Origin: Chloroflexota bacterium
GTDB lineage: Bacteria > Chloroflexota > Dormibacteria > CF-121
Direction of reading: 5' to 3'
Length of the DNA stretch: 9,111 nt
Assembly: GCA_005889395.1 (NCBI GenBank)
Contig: VBFX01000028.1
Span: 1 to 9,111, forward strand
Shown here: piece by piece, positions 1-6,219 of the stretch
Position numbering within the stretch: the first letter of the stretch is position 1
Layout of the letters: each line of letters opens with the position of its first letter
Notes under the pieces: generated by a model
Told to the model about the DNA's origin: nothing
What the model saw: the letters and a program-made list of their open reading frames with translations, nothing else
Database searches by the model: none
Program-made: the position numbers and the translations under genes

Positions 1-122
1 CGGAAACAAACGTCGCATTGGCGGCGCTGGCCGCGATCGAAGGCCCTCGGGAGCCGAAGCCTGCATCGAAGGGGAAACCCGCCAACGCCAAGCGCAAGAG
101 CCCTCGACCCACGAAGCGCTAA
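1..122 (+). CDS. C-terminal tail of an unrecognised basic protein (partial)
   Basis: The frame using codons from base 3 is open from the window edge to a TAA at 120-122 and gives 39 residues. It begins with a short alanine/leucine-rich, helix-like stretch (ETNVALAALAAIEG). It then becomes a lysine/arginine/proline-rich tail ending RKSPRPTKR. Such basic tails occur on nucleic-acid-binding proteins, for example Ku-type end-joining proteins and some histone-like proteins, but the fragment holds no domain that would decide between them. The next gene's reading frame follows directly, so the two may be co-transcribed. The function cannot be named from what is visible, and the frame choice itself rests only on composition and the adjoining gene. 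Confidence 0.4.
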   Translation, partial: ETNVALAALAAIEGPREPKPASKGKPANAKRKSPRPTKR

Positions 123-234
123 TCCCTTCCCCGTCTACGACCGCGAGATCGCGCGTCTGCGGTCGCACCTTCGCACCCTCGGCTCGAGGCAATGGGCGGC
201 GCGTAGCCACTGTCGCGGCTGGAGCGTCAAGGAC

Positions 235-780
235 GTGGTCGCCCATCTCTCAACGGACGAGGTCTACGACCAGGCCTGCCTCGACGGAACCATGGATCAG
301 TTGCCGTTCAGCGGCGGACTCCACGGATGGAATGCCCGCGGCGTGAGGGTTCGCCGAGCGATGAGCCCGCTGGAGGTGTTGCAGGAGTGGGAGGCGAGGC
401 AAGCCCTGGTTCGCTGGGCCTGGGGCAAGATCGGCGTCGAAGGGACGATCGAGACCAGCATCGGCCGCTACCCGATGCGGCTCCAGGTCTGGCACCTCGC
501 GCGGGAGTACGCGATCCACGCCGACGACATCGAGGTGCCGATGTCGCCGCGCGAACGCACGGCGCAGCTTCGCTGGCGCATCGCGTTCGGCCTGTTCGCA
601 GCCCAAGATGAGCAGGAGGACGAGTCGCTCGATGCGGAGTTACGCGGAGACGAGGTCCAACTCCGGCAGGACGGCGCCGTGCATCACCTCGAGCTCGAGA
701 CCTTCAACGCCTATCTCACCAATCGCCCCCAGCAGCTGACGGATCCGAAGCAGCGCGCACTCGTCCGGAAGCTAACCTAG
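235..780 (+). CDS. DinB / mycothiol-dependent maleylpyruvate isomerase-fold protein; true N-terminus lies upstream
   Basis: The protein resembles the DinB-like four-helix family that includes mycothiol-dependent maleylpyruvate isomerase (TIGR03083-type). Seen: the helix-end motif GWSVKDVVAHL, where the His is a usual metal ligand, and later WHLAREYAIHADDIEVP, which matches the family's second His-x-x-Asp metal segment. A probable role is a metal-dependent thiol-conjugation or hydrolase-type reaction; the substrate is unknown. The coordinates use the first canonical start, GTG 235, but this is almost certainly too short. The frame is open upstream to the window edge, and bases 121-234 encode the expected first helix (YDREIARLRSHLRTLGSRQW, then ARSHCRGWSVKD). 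No ATG, GTG or TTG occurs in frame there. CTG 157 is the best nearby alternative; otherwise the start has been lost. The C-terminus is short compared with full MDMPI enzymes and lacks their usual C-terminal beta domain. The zinc-ribbon gene follows after 7 bases. Confidence 0.75.
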   Translation: MVAHLSTDEVYDQACLDGTMDQLPFSGGLHGWNARGVRVRRAMSPLEVLQEWEARQALVRWAWGKIGVEGTIETSIGRYPMRLQVWHLAREYAIHADDIEVPMSPRERTAQLRWRIAFGLFAAQDEQEDESLDAELRGDEVQLRQDGAVHHLELETFNAYLTNRPQQLTDPKQRALVRKLT

Positions 781-787
781 GTATCAG

Positions 788-952
788 ATGGCGAAGCAGC
801 AGTACCTGTGCACCCACTGCGGCCGCCGTGTCTTCGCCGAGCGCGGGCCGCTGACGGCGATCAAGCTCTGCCGGTCGTGCTTCGAGAAGGCGCGCGCGGA
901 ACAGCGCTCAGGCGCGCACAAAGACGAACGCGCGCACGAAGACCGTCCGTGA
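788..952 (+). CDS. Small zinc-ribbon protein, 54 aa
   Basis: ATG 788 opens a 54-residue frame ending at TGA 950-952. It contains two Cys-x-x-Cys knuckles, C8-T-H-C11 and C28-R-S-C31, separated by 16 residues. This is the spacing of a treble-clef or zinc-ribbon fold. The knuckle pair is followed by a charged Lys/Arg/Glu/His-rich tail, so it probably binds one zinc ion and possibly nucleic acid or a protein partner. No specific family is recognised. The start lies 7 bases after the preceding stop, suggesting translational coupling, but there is no strong ribosome-binding site. Its last 45 bases overlap the 3' end of the convergent methyltransferase gene, so the tail beyond about residue 40 is partly dictated by the opposite strand. 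The conserved-looking cysteine pattern is the main reason to believe it. Confidence 0.55.
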   Translation: MAKQQYLCTHCGRRVFAERGPLTAIKLCRSCFEKARAEQRSGAHKDERAHEDRP

Positions 953-1597
953 GAACTCATCGCCGAGCTGGAATCCCGTAGCCCCGGCCACCCGCAGCCA
1001 CTCGTGGCGAGGAAAGAAGTGAAAGGCCCCGGGGCCGAAGGCCGCCAGGTTCCATCCATTGCGGAGATGCTCGACGAGCAGCAGGCGGCCTCCTGGCTGC
1101 AGCAGCCGCGAGGCCTCCCGAAAGAAGGCCTCTTTCGCGGCGGCACGGCGCAGCTCGTGGGCGACGAAGATCACCGTCACGAGATCGCTCGAGGCGGTCT
1201 CCAGTGGAAGGCGGCGAAAGTCCGCCGTGACGGACGCGACCGTGGAGCGCGCCTCACGTCGCGCCCGGGCAATCGAGGGCTCGGGCATTTCGCCCGGATC
1301 GTAGATGTCGAGGATCGTCACCTCGGCGGCGGGATACATCTCCTGCAGTGCCAGGCTCGTCTCGTCAAGCCCGGCGTGGATGTTCACCACGTGCCGGGGG
1401 CTGGGCACAACACGGTCGCGGATCCACCCCCAGCGATAGAGGTCGGAGCGGTCGTAGACGTAGTGCGAGACGGCCAGCGAAAGCGCCAGCCAGAAGACCG
1501 CCGCAACGGCGGCGAGAATCAGCAGCCCGGCGAGCGCGGCCGGCGGATGAACCACGTCCACGAGCAGCACGATCAGCGTCGAGACCAGCACCGCCAC
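908..1597 (-). CDS. Class I SAM-dependent methyltransferase with N-terminal membrane helices
   Basis: From GTG 1597 this gives 229 residues. Two hydrophobic helices come first (about 2-16 and 19-45), then a short YVYDRSDLYRWGW linker, then a Rossmann methyltransferase domain. Motif I is unusual: VVNIHAGLDETS (70-81) replaces the classic G-x-G-x-G loop. LDIYDP (96-101) supplies the strand-2 acidic residue. TADFRRLPLETASSDLV (124-140) and LLQPGGRLLLVEHLRN (165-180) are typical UbiE/BtaB-like motifs. The role is inferred as methylation of a membrane-associated small molecule or lipid head group. It is the last gene of the minus-strand operon, directly after the BtaA-like fusion gene, so it could play the BtaB N-methyltransferase role. 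The GTG start is probably too short. The frame stays open upstream and encodes a plausible N-terminus (RGQFDGVLQIVRYNWTLY). The best alternative start is CTG 1681, which overlaps the upstream gene's TGA and has GGAGG just before it, giving about 257 residues. Confidence 0.85.
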   Translation of the reverse strand: MAVLVSTLIVLLVDVVHPPAALAGLLILAAVAAVFWLALSLAVSHYVYDRSDLYRWGWIRDRVVPSPRHVVNIHAGLDETSLALQEMYPAAEVTILDIYDPGEMPEPSIARARREARSTVASVTADFRRLPLETASSDLVTVIFVAHELRRAAAKEAFFREASRLLQPGGRLLLVEHLRNGWNLAAFGPGAFHFFPRHEWLRVAGATGFQLGDEFSRTVFVRAFVFVRA

Positions 1598-1677
1598 GAG
1601 ATAGAGGGTCCAGTTGTAGCGGACGATCTGGAGAACGCCGTCGAACTGGCCGCGCGACGCTCGCTCGACAGCCGCGC

Positions 1678-3255
1678 TCAGGCGGCCTCCTCGAGCCTCT
1701 CGACGACCCCGCGCTCCCAGCGGTAGGGCACATTCTCAACGTGAAAGGCGTTGGCAAGGATTGGCGTTGCCGCGTTGAAGGGTGGCTGTTCGAGGAAGGT
1801 GGCGTTGCGTACCACGACCGCGATCGGCTGCGGCTCCCAGCGTGAGCGGGTGGCCTTGATCATCACGATGGAGTTGGTCTCCGGCTCGTAGTCAAAGGTG
1901 TAGGGGAGCGGACCCGCAAAGCGGCGCGCGTCCTCGAGATTGGCGAAGGGCGACCCGGCGGGCAGCGGCGCGGGCCGGCTCGACAGGTCGGCGACGACGT
2001 CGAGATCCGCGACGCTGCCGGGACTGCTCACGCTCACGCGCAGGCGATCGCCGTCCGCTTTCATCGCCGCCCGGCAATGCACGTAGCCGTAATGCGTGAG
2101 GAGATTTCCGCCAACGGCCATCAGCAACCGGTCGGTATCGCTGCGCAGGATCCTCAGCCCACGCAACGACGGCTTCGTGGCGAAGCGGGTGAACAGCCGG
2201 TACCCGGTCAGGAAGAAATCGACACCGAGCGCCGCGGGAAGGAAAGCCGGATGCAACCGCCTGGTCTGCACCATCGCAATCGCGATGAATCCGTAGTCGC
2301 CGTAGGTGTCGACCGTCAGTCCCGGAGGCAGGAGCTGCTGGAGCAGCTTCGCGGGATAGGCGTAGGTGAGGACCAGGGAATGCGTGAAGAAGGCGTCGAT
2401 CGGAAGCGGGTGACGGCACTCCGTCGATTCGCCCGGCGGCGGCTCCATGAAGCTGCGGAGCACCACGACGGCTCCATCCTTCGCGCTGTGGCGAACGGCG
2501 GCCATCAGGCGCTCGCCGTAAGCCGGCTCGGTGCCGTCCAGAATGTTTGACAGGCTGAACCCGACGAATGAGGCCGTCGGGCAGCTCTCCAGATAGGCTG
2601 CCGCATCGGCGCATACCAGCTCGAGCGCCACGCCTGAGGGCAGGGTGGGGGCGACGTAGTCCGGCGGATCCATCCCCAAAAAGAATCTCCACGCGTACGG
2701 ATTGGTCCGATTGGGATGACGGGCCCAGCAACGCTCCAACCGGGTGCGGATGATGCGGTCGAATCGCCGTGGGAGCATTCGCACGAACGTCGAGCTGTAA
2801 ATCGCGCGCAATGCCAGCGGGTTGATGGCCAGCGCGAGCGCGGCCTTGAAGCGCGCCGTGTCCAGGTGCGCGTGCCAGTAGCGGACCTGGCCGGCCGGAT
2901 CGGTGAGCTCGAGGAAGCGCCGAATCATTGACCGGCGTAATCCCATCAGTGGAAGGAAGCGCCGGCCAGCCGCGAAGAACCGGTCGGCGGTCCCGGCACG
3001 AGGCGCCCCTCCCCGCAACCGGTCGCGGACGTAGTCCACCTGGGCCGGGTTGATGTCGACCGCGGTGACCGCCAGCCCGCGAGCCGCAAGCGCCATGCCC
3101 GTCGAGCCGGCCGAGGCGATGCAGAAGACTCGACCGGTCGCCGGCAGTACTTCGGCCTCGATGTCCCAGTCCTCATACATCTGTCCAAAGAGCAGGCGAG
3201 GCTTGCCGCGGCGAGCATCGAGACGACCTCGCTCCCAGGGCGTGGTCGCGCTCAT
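1678..3255 (-). CDS. Fusion: BtaA-like (DUF3419) aminocarboxypropyl transferase domain + DUF2071 domain, 525 aa
   Basis: The N-terminal half (about 20-280) is a DUF3419/BtaA-type SAM-binding domain. Seen: FCIASAGSTGMALAARG (44-60), the strand-2 motif AVDINPAQVDY (65-75), RYWHAHLD (125-132), PNRTNPYAWRFFLG (181-194), and FSLSNILDG (233-241) with a following VVVLRSF strand. BtaA transfers the 3-amino-3-carboxypropyl group of S-adenosylmethionine to diacylglycerol, the first step of betaine lipid synthesis. The C-terminal half (about 285-520) looks like DUF2071, an acetoacetate-decarboxylase-like fold. It starts at FFTHSLVLTYAYPAKLLQQL with LLPPGL, and includes GLRILRSDTDRLLM (366-379) and GGNLLTHYGYVHC (382-394). 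Stand-alone bacterial BtaA is about 400 residues and is not normally joined to DUF2071. ATG 3255 is the start. The gene lies 19 bases after the DoxX-like gene and its stop abuts the methyltransferase. The exact acceptor substrate and the role of DUF2071 are not known. Confidence 0.85.
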   Translation of the reverse strand: MSATTPWERGRLDARRGKPRLLFGQMYEDWDIEAEVLPATGRVFCIASAGSTGMALAARGLAVTAVDINPAQVDYVRDRLRGGAPRAGTADRFFAAGRRFLPLMGLRRSMIRRFLELTDPAGQVRYWHAHLDTARFKAALALAINPLALRAIYSSTFVRMLPRRFDRIIRTRLERCWARHPNRTNPYAWRFFLGMDPPDYVAPTLPSGVALELVCADAAAYLESCPTASFVGFSLSNILDGTEPAYGERLMAAVRHSAKDGAVVVLRSFMEPPPGESTECRHPLPIDAFFTHSLVLTYAYPAKLLQQLLPPGLTVDTYGDYGFIAIAMVQTRRLHPAFLPAALGVDFFLTGYRLFTRFATKPSLRGLRILRSDTDRLLMAVGGNLLTHYGYVHCRAAMKADGDRLRVSVSSPGSVADLDVVADLSSRPAPLPAGSPFANLEDARRFAGPLPYTFDYEPETNSIVMIKATRSRWEPQPIAVVVRNATFLEQPPFNAATPILANAFHVENVPYRWERGVVERLEEAA

Positions 3256-3274
3256 CGACGCGCCGTGCTCCAGA

Positions 3275-3604
3275 TCAGGCGACGAGGGCGAGGTTCTGCG
3301 TCAGCATGTTCGCCGGTTCGGGAATTGTTCCGTGGCTGAAAAGTAATCCGCCGCCATTCATGGCGCCAAGAAGGGCTGTCTGCGCGGCCGCCGCGGTCCG
3401 CGGCGCCCGCCCACTCAGCACCCAGGCCGCCAGCCCCACCTCGACGGTGCCGACCATCGCCAGCACCTTCCGCGCGTTCGCCGGCCCCACTCCGGGCACG
3501 TCCGCCACGACCTGTAGATGTCGCTCGTTGGGAGCGACCAGCTTGCACCAGCCACCCTGGTAGAGCCAGACGGCGGCGATCGCCAGCCTGGCGAGCGCCC
3601 TCAT
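3275..3604 (-). CDS. DoxX-like (DoxX_3 type) small membrane protein, 109 aa
   Basis: The protein has three to four hydrophobic helices (about 5-20, 46-64, 70-88 and the C-terminal end). It carries hallmarks of the DoxX-like group: an N-terminal AVWLYQGGWCKLVAPNERHL segment, a central GTVEVGLAAWVL helix, and a C-terminal LLFSHGTIPEPANMLTQNLA segment. The family is membrane-embedded and its biochemical role is not settled; members often travel with oxidoreductases or lipid-modifying enzymes. ATG 3604 overlaps the upstream gene's TGA by four bases (ATGA on the minus strand), which is classic translational coupling. The BtaA-like fusion follows 19 bases downstream. Length agrees with the family. 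Confidence 0.85.
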   Translation of the reverse strand: MRALARLAIAAVWLYQGGWCKLVAPNERHLQVVADVPGVGPANARKVLAMVGTVEVGLAAWVLSGRAPRTAAAAQTALLGAMNGGGLLFSHGTIPEPANMLTQNLALVA

Positions 3605-3999
3605 CGCATGGCCGCTAGGCCAAAAACGACAGCGAGAAAGGCGAAGGCCACGGTGAAGATAACGTCGGCGAGCCGGTTTTGCCGTCGGATCTCGGCCGGG
3701 TAGTAGAAGAGCTGGATCGGGACCCGCAGCAGCCAGAAGATGGCCAGGAAGGCGCTGAGAAACCGGCCAATCGGCCGGCCGCTGGACAGTTCGGCCGGGA
3801 ACAGCAGCGCGAGCGCGGCAAATCCCAGCACGACCAGCACGATGTAGGCGGCATGGACGTAGAAGACCTGACGGACGATCTCCGAGGCGCCGGCCAGGTT
3901 CTTCCGGTATTGGAGCCGGGTTGCCAGCGGCAGGTTGGCGAGGCCGATAGCCAGCTGGACGGCGCCGGCGATCTGGATCCAGGCGGAGATCGAGAGCAA
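3601..3999 (-). CDS. Four-helix integral membrane protein of unknown function, 132 aa
   Basis: This hydrophobic protein has four predicted membrane segments at about 5-24, 45-67, 77-98 and 110-130. Between the third and fourth is a conserved-looking polar loop, QLFYYPAEIRRQNR (96-109). It is the first gene of the minus-strand operon. I do not recognise a named family. It may be a membrane subunit or scaffold for the DoxX-like protein and the lipid-type enzymes downstream. TTG 3997-3999 is chosen because an in-frame TAG lies only one codon further upstream and later starts would cut into the first helix. Its TGA overlaps the DoxX-like start (ATGA), so the two are translationally coupled. Confidence 0.75.
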   Translation of the reverse strand: MLSISAWIQIAGAVQLAIGLANLPLATRLQYRKNLAGASEIVRQVFYVHAAYIVLVVLGFAALALLFPAELSSGRPIGRFLSAFLAIFWLLRVPIQLFYYPAEIRRQNRLADVIFTVAFAFLAVVFGLAAMR

Positions 4000-4073
4000 G
4001 TGCTAGCTAGCCTACCTCGATTCCCGCTAAGCTGTGCGCAGATTCCCTGATAGGGAAGGAGGGAGAAAGCTCG
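4000..4073. promoter_or_regulatory. Divergent intergenic region between the lipid-type operon and the liv operon
   Basis: Only 74 bases separate the TTG start of the minus-strand operon from the ATG of the binding-protein gene, so both operons must be transcribed from here or from just inside the neighbouring genes. Seen: a palindrome GCTAGCTAGC at about 4002-4011, a repeated GATTCCC (about 4019-4025 and 4041-4047), and an inverted repeat at 4043-4057. I could not identify a convincing -35/-10 pair on either strand. The minus-strand leader contains GAGG about 15 bases before the TTG, a weak ribosome-binding site. Confidence 0.5.
4043..4057. promoter_or_regulatory. Perfect 6-bp inverted repeat next to the liv ribosome-binding site
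   Basis: TTCCCT and AGGGAA form a perfect inverted repeat around GAT. The 3' arm directly abuts the Shine-Dalgarno tract GGAGGGAG at 4058-4065, which sits 8 bases before ATG 4074. In DNA this could be a dimeric operator. In RNA the 5' arm could also pair with AGGGAG at 4060-4065 inside the Shine-Dalgarno, giving two mutually exclusive pairings. The element is short and its function is inference. Confidence 0.3.
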
Positions 4074-5279
4074 ATGAGAACCGTGGCACGTGGCTTCGCG
4101 ATCGCGCTTGCCGTCGCCTTGGCCGCCTGTGGCGGCGCCGGGTCGACCGGAACGACCAGCTCGAACTCATACCAGGGTAAGACGATCCAGCTCGGCGCGA
4201 TTCTTTCGATTACAGGGGCAGGCGGCGTCTACGGCCCGAGCTCGCAAAAGGGCATGGACCTGGCCGTGGAGAAAATCAACGGCTCGGGTGGGGTGAACGG
4301 CGCCAAGATCTCGCTCGATACCAAGGACGACGCATCGGACAAGGCGCAGTCGGCCCAGGTGGCGCAGACCCTCATCCAGCAGGGCCAGTTGCTGGCTCTC
4401 CTCGGACCGACGCTGTCCAACTCCGCCGTTGCGGTGCACCCGCTGGCGGAAAGCTTCAAGATCCCGATCCTCGCGGTCAGCACCACTGGTATTCATATCG
4501 TTCCGGACTGTAATTTCCCGAAAACCGATCCCTGTAAATACGTCTTCCGTGACAGCCTGGGAGAGGAATCGGCGATCCCGACCAACATCAAGGTCTACTC
4601 GGATGCGAAGCACCCCAAGACCGGCGTGCTGATGGTGGCCAACGATGACAAGTTCTCCTCAGACGGCGGCAAGATCGTGCAGAACACCGTCGGTTCCTAT
4701 GGGATCCAGCTACTCGACACCGTGCAGTTCAGCAAGACGACGGCCGACTTCGCGACGCCCGTCACCAAGGCCGTCCAGAAGAAGCCCGACGTCATCTTCA
4801 TCACGAGCCTGGGCGGCATCCCCGCCAAGATCATGATCGAGGCGCGCAAGCAGGGATTCACCGGCCAGTTCCTTGGCGGCAACGGCTTCAACACCGCGGT
4901 CGTTTCCAAGCAGGCCGGAGACGCGGGCAAGGGCGCCGAAAGTGGCAGCGCCTGGTACATCAACAACACCTTCGCTTCGAACGCCGGCTTCGTGCAGGCC
5001 TATCGGGCCAAGTACAGCGCCGATCCGGATCAGTTCGCAGCTCAGGGCTATGCCGCGATCCTGGTCCTGGCCGATGCGGCGAAGCGCGCCAACCTGACCT
5101 TCAGTGACACCGCTGGTGACCGGACCAAACTGCGCGACGCGATGGAGTCGGTCAACATCGACACGCCGTTGGGCCGCTTCCAGTTCACCAGCAACCACGA
5201 CGTCAAGCAAACCATCTGGGTGATCCAGATGGACGGAAACGGCGGATTCACGCTGGTGAAATCGGTGACGCCTAGCTGA
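4074..5279 (+). CDS. livJ: Branched-chain amino acid-type ABC transporter substrate-binding lipoprotein (LivJ/LivK family)
   Basis: This is a 401-residue periplasmic-binding-protein type I protein, probably anchored to the outer face of the membrane. The signal peptide MRTVARGFAIALAVALAAC ends in a lipobox L16-A-A-C19, and the Cys is followed by a Gly/Ser/Thr-rich linker. The mature domain opens with QLGAILSITGAGGVYG (39-54), then the family pattern MDLAVEKINGSGGVNG (61-76) and LLALLGPTLSNSAVAV (106-121), where the ligand-contacting serines usually lie. PLGRFQFTSNHD (365-376) is the usual C-terminal signature. Cys146 and Cys154 in PDCNFPKTDPCKY may form a disulphide. The ligand cannot be read from sequence: the family binds branched-chain amino acids, other amino acids, amides, urea and aromatic acids. 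ATG 4074 is supported by GGAGGGAG eight bases upstream. It is the first gene of the liv operon, and livH starts 7 bases after its stop. Confidence 0.93.
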   Translation: MRTVARGFAIALAVALAACGGAGSTGTTSSNSYQGKTIQLGAILSITGAGGVYGPSSQKGMDLAVEKINGSGGVNGAKISLDTKDDASDKAQSAQVAQTLIQQGQLLALLGPTLSNSAVAVHPLAESFKIPILAVSTTGIHIVPDCNFPKTDPCKYVFRDSLGEESAIPTNIKVYSDAKHPKTGVLMVANDDKFSSDGGKIVQNTVGSYGIQLLDTVQFSKTTADFATPVTKAVQKKPDVIFITSLGGIPAKIMIEARKQGFTGQFLGGNGFNTAVVSKQAGDAGKGAESGSAWYINNTFASNAGFVQAYRAKYSADPDQFAAQGYAAILVLADAAKRANLTFSDTAGDRTKLRDAMESVNIDTPLGRFQFTSNHDVKQTIWVIQMDGNGGFTLVKSVTPS

Positions 5280-5286
5280 AGGCGCG

Positions 5287-6201
5287 TTGACCCAACAGGT
5301 CCTCAACGCGATCTTCATCGGGTCGATCTACGCCCTTTTCGCCGTGGGCTACACCCTGGTCTTCGGCGTGCTCGACGTACTCAATCTCGCGCATAGCGCC
5401 GTGTTCATGCTGGGCGCCGTCGTTACCTACTCGCTGGTGGCGCTCCACGGCATGCCGTTCTTGCCGGCCGCCGTCATCGCCATCCTCGTGTGCGGCCTGC
5501 TGGGCTTGCTGATCGAGTTCGTGGCACTGCGCCCGCTCCGCCGCCGGAATGCGCCGCCGATCTCGGCGCTGATCTCCACCATCGGCCTGGCGCTGATCTT
5601 CGTCGCCATCGTCGAACAGGCCACGTCCGGAAGCCTGTTCAGCTGGCTCTGGCAGGATGGGGCGAACTCGGTCCGCTTCCCTACCGGCACGGTGCCCAAC
5701 CCGACCTACCACGTCGGCGGACTGACGATCGAAGGGACGAAGCTCGGCATCCTCATCATCTCCGTGGTGCTGATGCTCGTCCTCGGCTACGTCATGCGCT
5801 TCACACAGGTAGGCCGCGCCTTGCGGGCGGTGGCGGAGAATCGGCGCGCGGCGACGCTGCTCGGGATCAACGTCGATCGCATCTTCGCCTCGACGCTCTT
5901 CGTGTCGTCCGCGCTGGGCGGCCTTGCCGGACTGCTGTTTGGCCTCGCCCTTTCCGACATCAGTCCCTACATCGGCCGTGACCAGGTCGAGCTGAAGGGT
6001 CTGGCGGTGATCGTCCTCGGTGGCATGGGCAGTATTCCCGGAGCCGTCCTGGGCGGCTACCTGCTCGGCCTCATCGAGGTCTTCGCGTTCGTCCGCTTCG
6101 GCAGCAACGTCGAAGCCGGCGTGGCCTTCGCGGCGCTGTTCCTGGTGTTGGTTCTGAGGCCGCAGGGACTCTTCGGCGCCAGGTTGCGCGAGCGACTCTA
6201 G
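5287..6201 (+). CDS. livH: ABC transporter permease, LivH family
   Basis: This 304-residue polytopic permease of the HAAT importer family has about eight membrane helices. Family landmarks seen are the N-terminal IFIGSIYALFAVGYTLVFG with DVLNLAHS just after it, the cytoplasmic coupling segment TQVGRALRAVAENRRAATLLGIN in the middle, and the C-terminal GLAVIVLGGMGSIPGAVLGG. The last segment is the near-invariant LivH motif. The protein ends FVLRPQGLFG-like (VLVLRPQGLFGARL), the normal family C-terminus, so it appears complete. TTG 5287 is the start: GAAGG overlapping the previous stop lies four bases upstream, and the family N-terminus begins immediately. It pairs with LivM to form the membrane channel energised by the LivG-LivF ATPase downstream. 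Confidence 0.93.
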   Translation: MTQQVLNAIFIGSIYALFAVGYTLVFGVLDVLNLAHSAVFMLGAVVTYSLVALHGMPFLPAAVIAILVCGLLGLLIEFVALRPLRRRNAPPISALISTIGLALIFVAIVEQATSGSLFSWLWQDGANSVRFPTGTVPNPTYHVGGLTIEGTKLGILIISVVLMLVLGYVMRFTQVGRALRAVAENRRAATLLGINVDRIFASTLFVSSALGGLAGLLFGLALSDISPYIGRDQVELKGLAVIVLGGMGSIPGAVLGGYLLGLIEVFAFVRFGSNVEAGVAFAALFLVLVLRPQGLFGARLRERL

Positions 6202-6219
6202 TGACGGCGTAGGTTCACC

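Noticed and set aside
1004..1726. Plus-strand open frame of 240 codons opposite the methyltransferase
   Set aside because: It is antisense to conserved methyltransferase motifs and its translation is low-complexity Arg/Gly/His-rich.
4000..4073. Specific -35/-10 promoter boxes in the divergent region
   Set aside because: No hexamer pair with sensible spacing stood out on either strand; naming one would be guesswork.
4145..4175. Gly/Ser/Thr-rich stretch after the lipoprotein cysteine as a repeat
   Set aside because: It is the ordinary flexible linker of a lipoprotein, not a nucleotide repeat.
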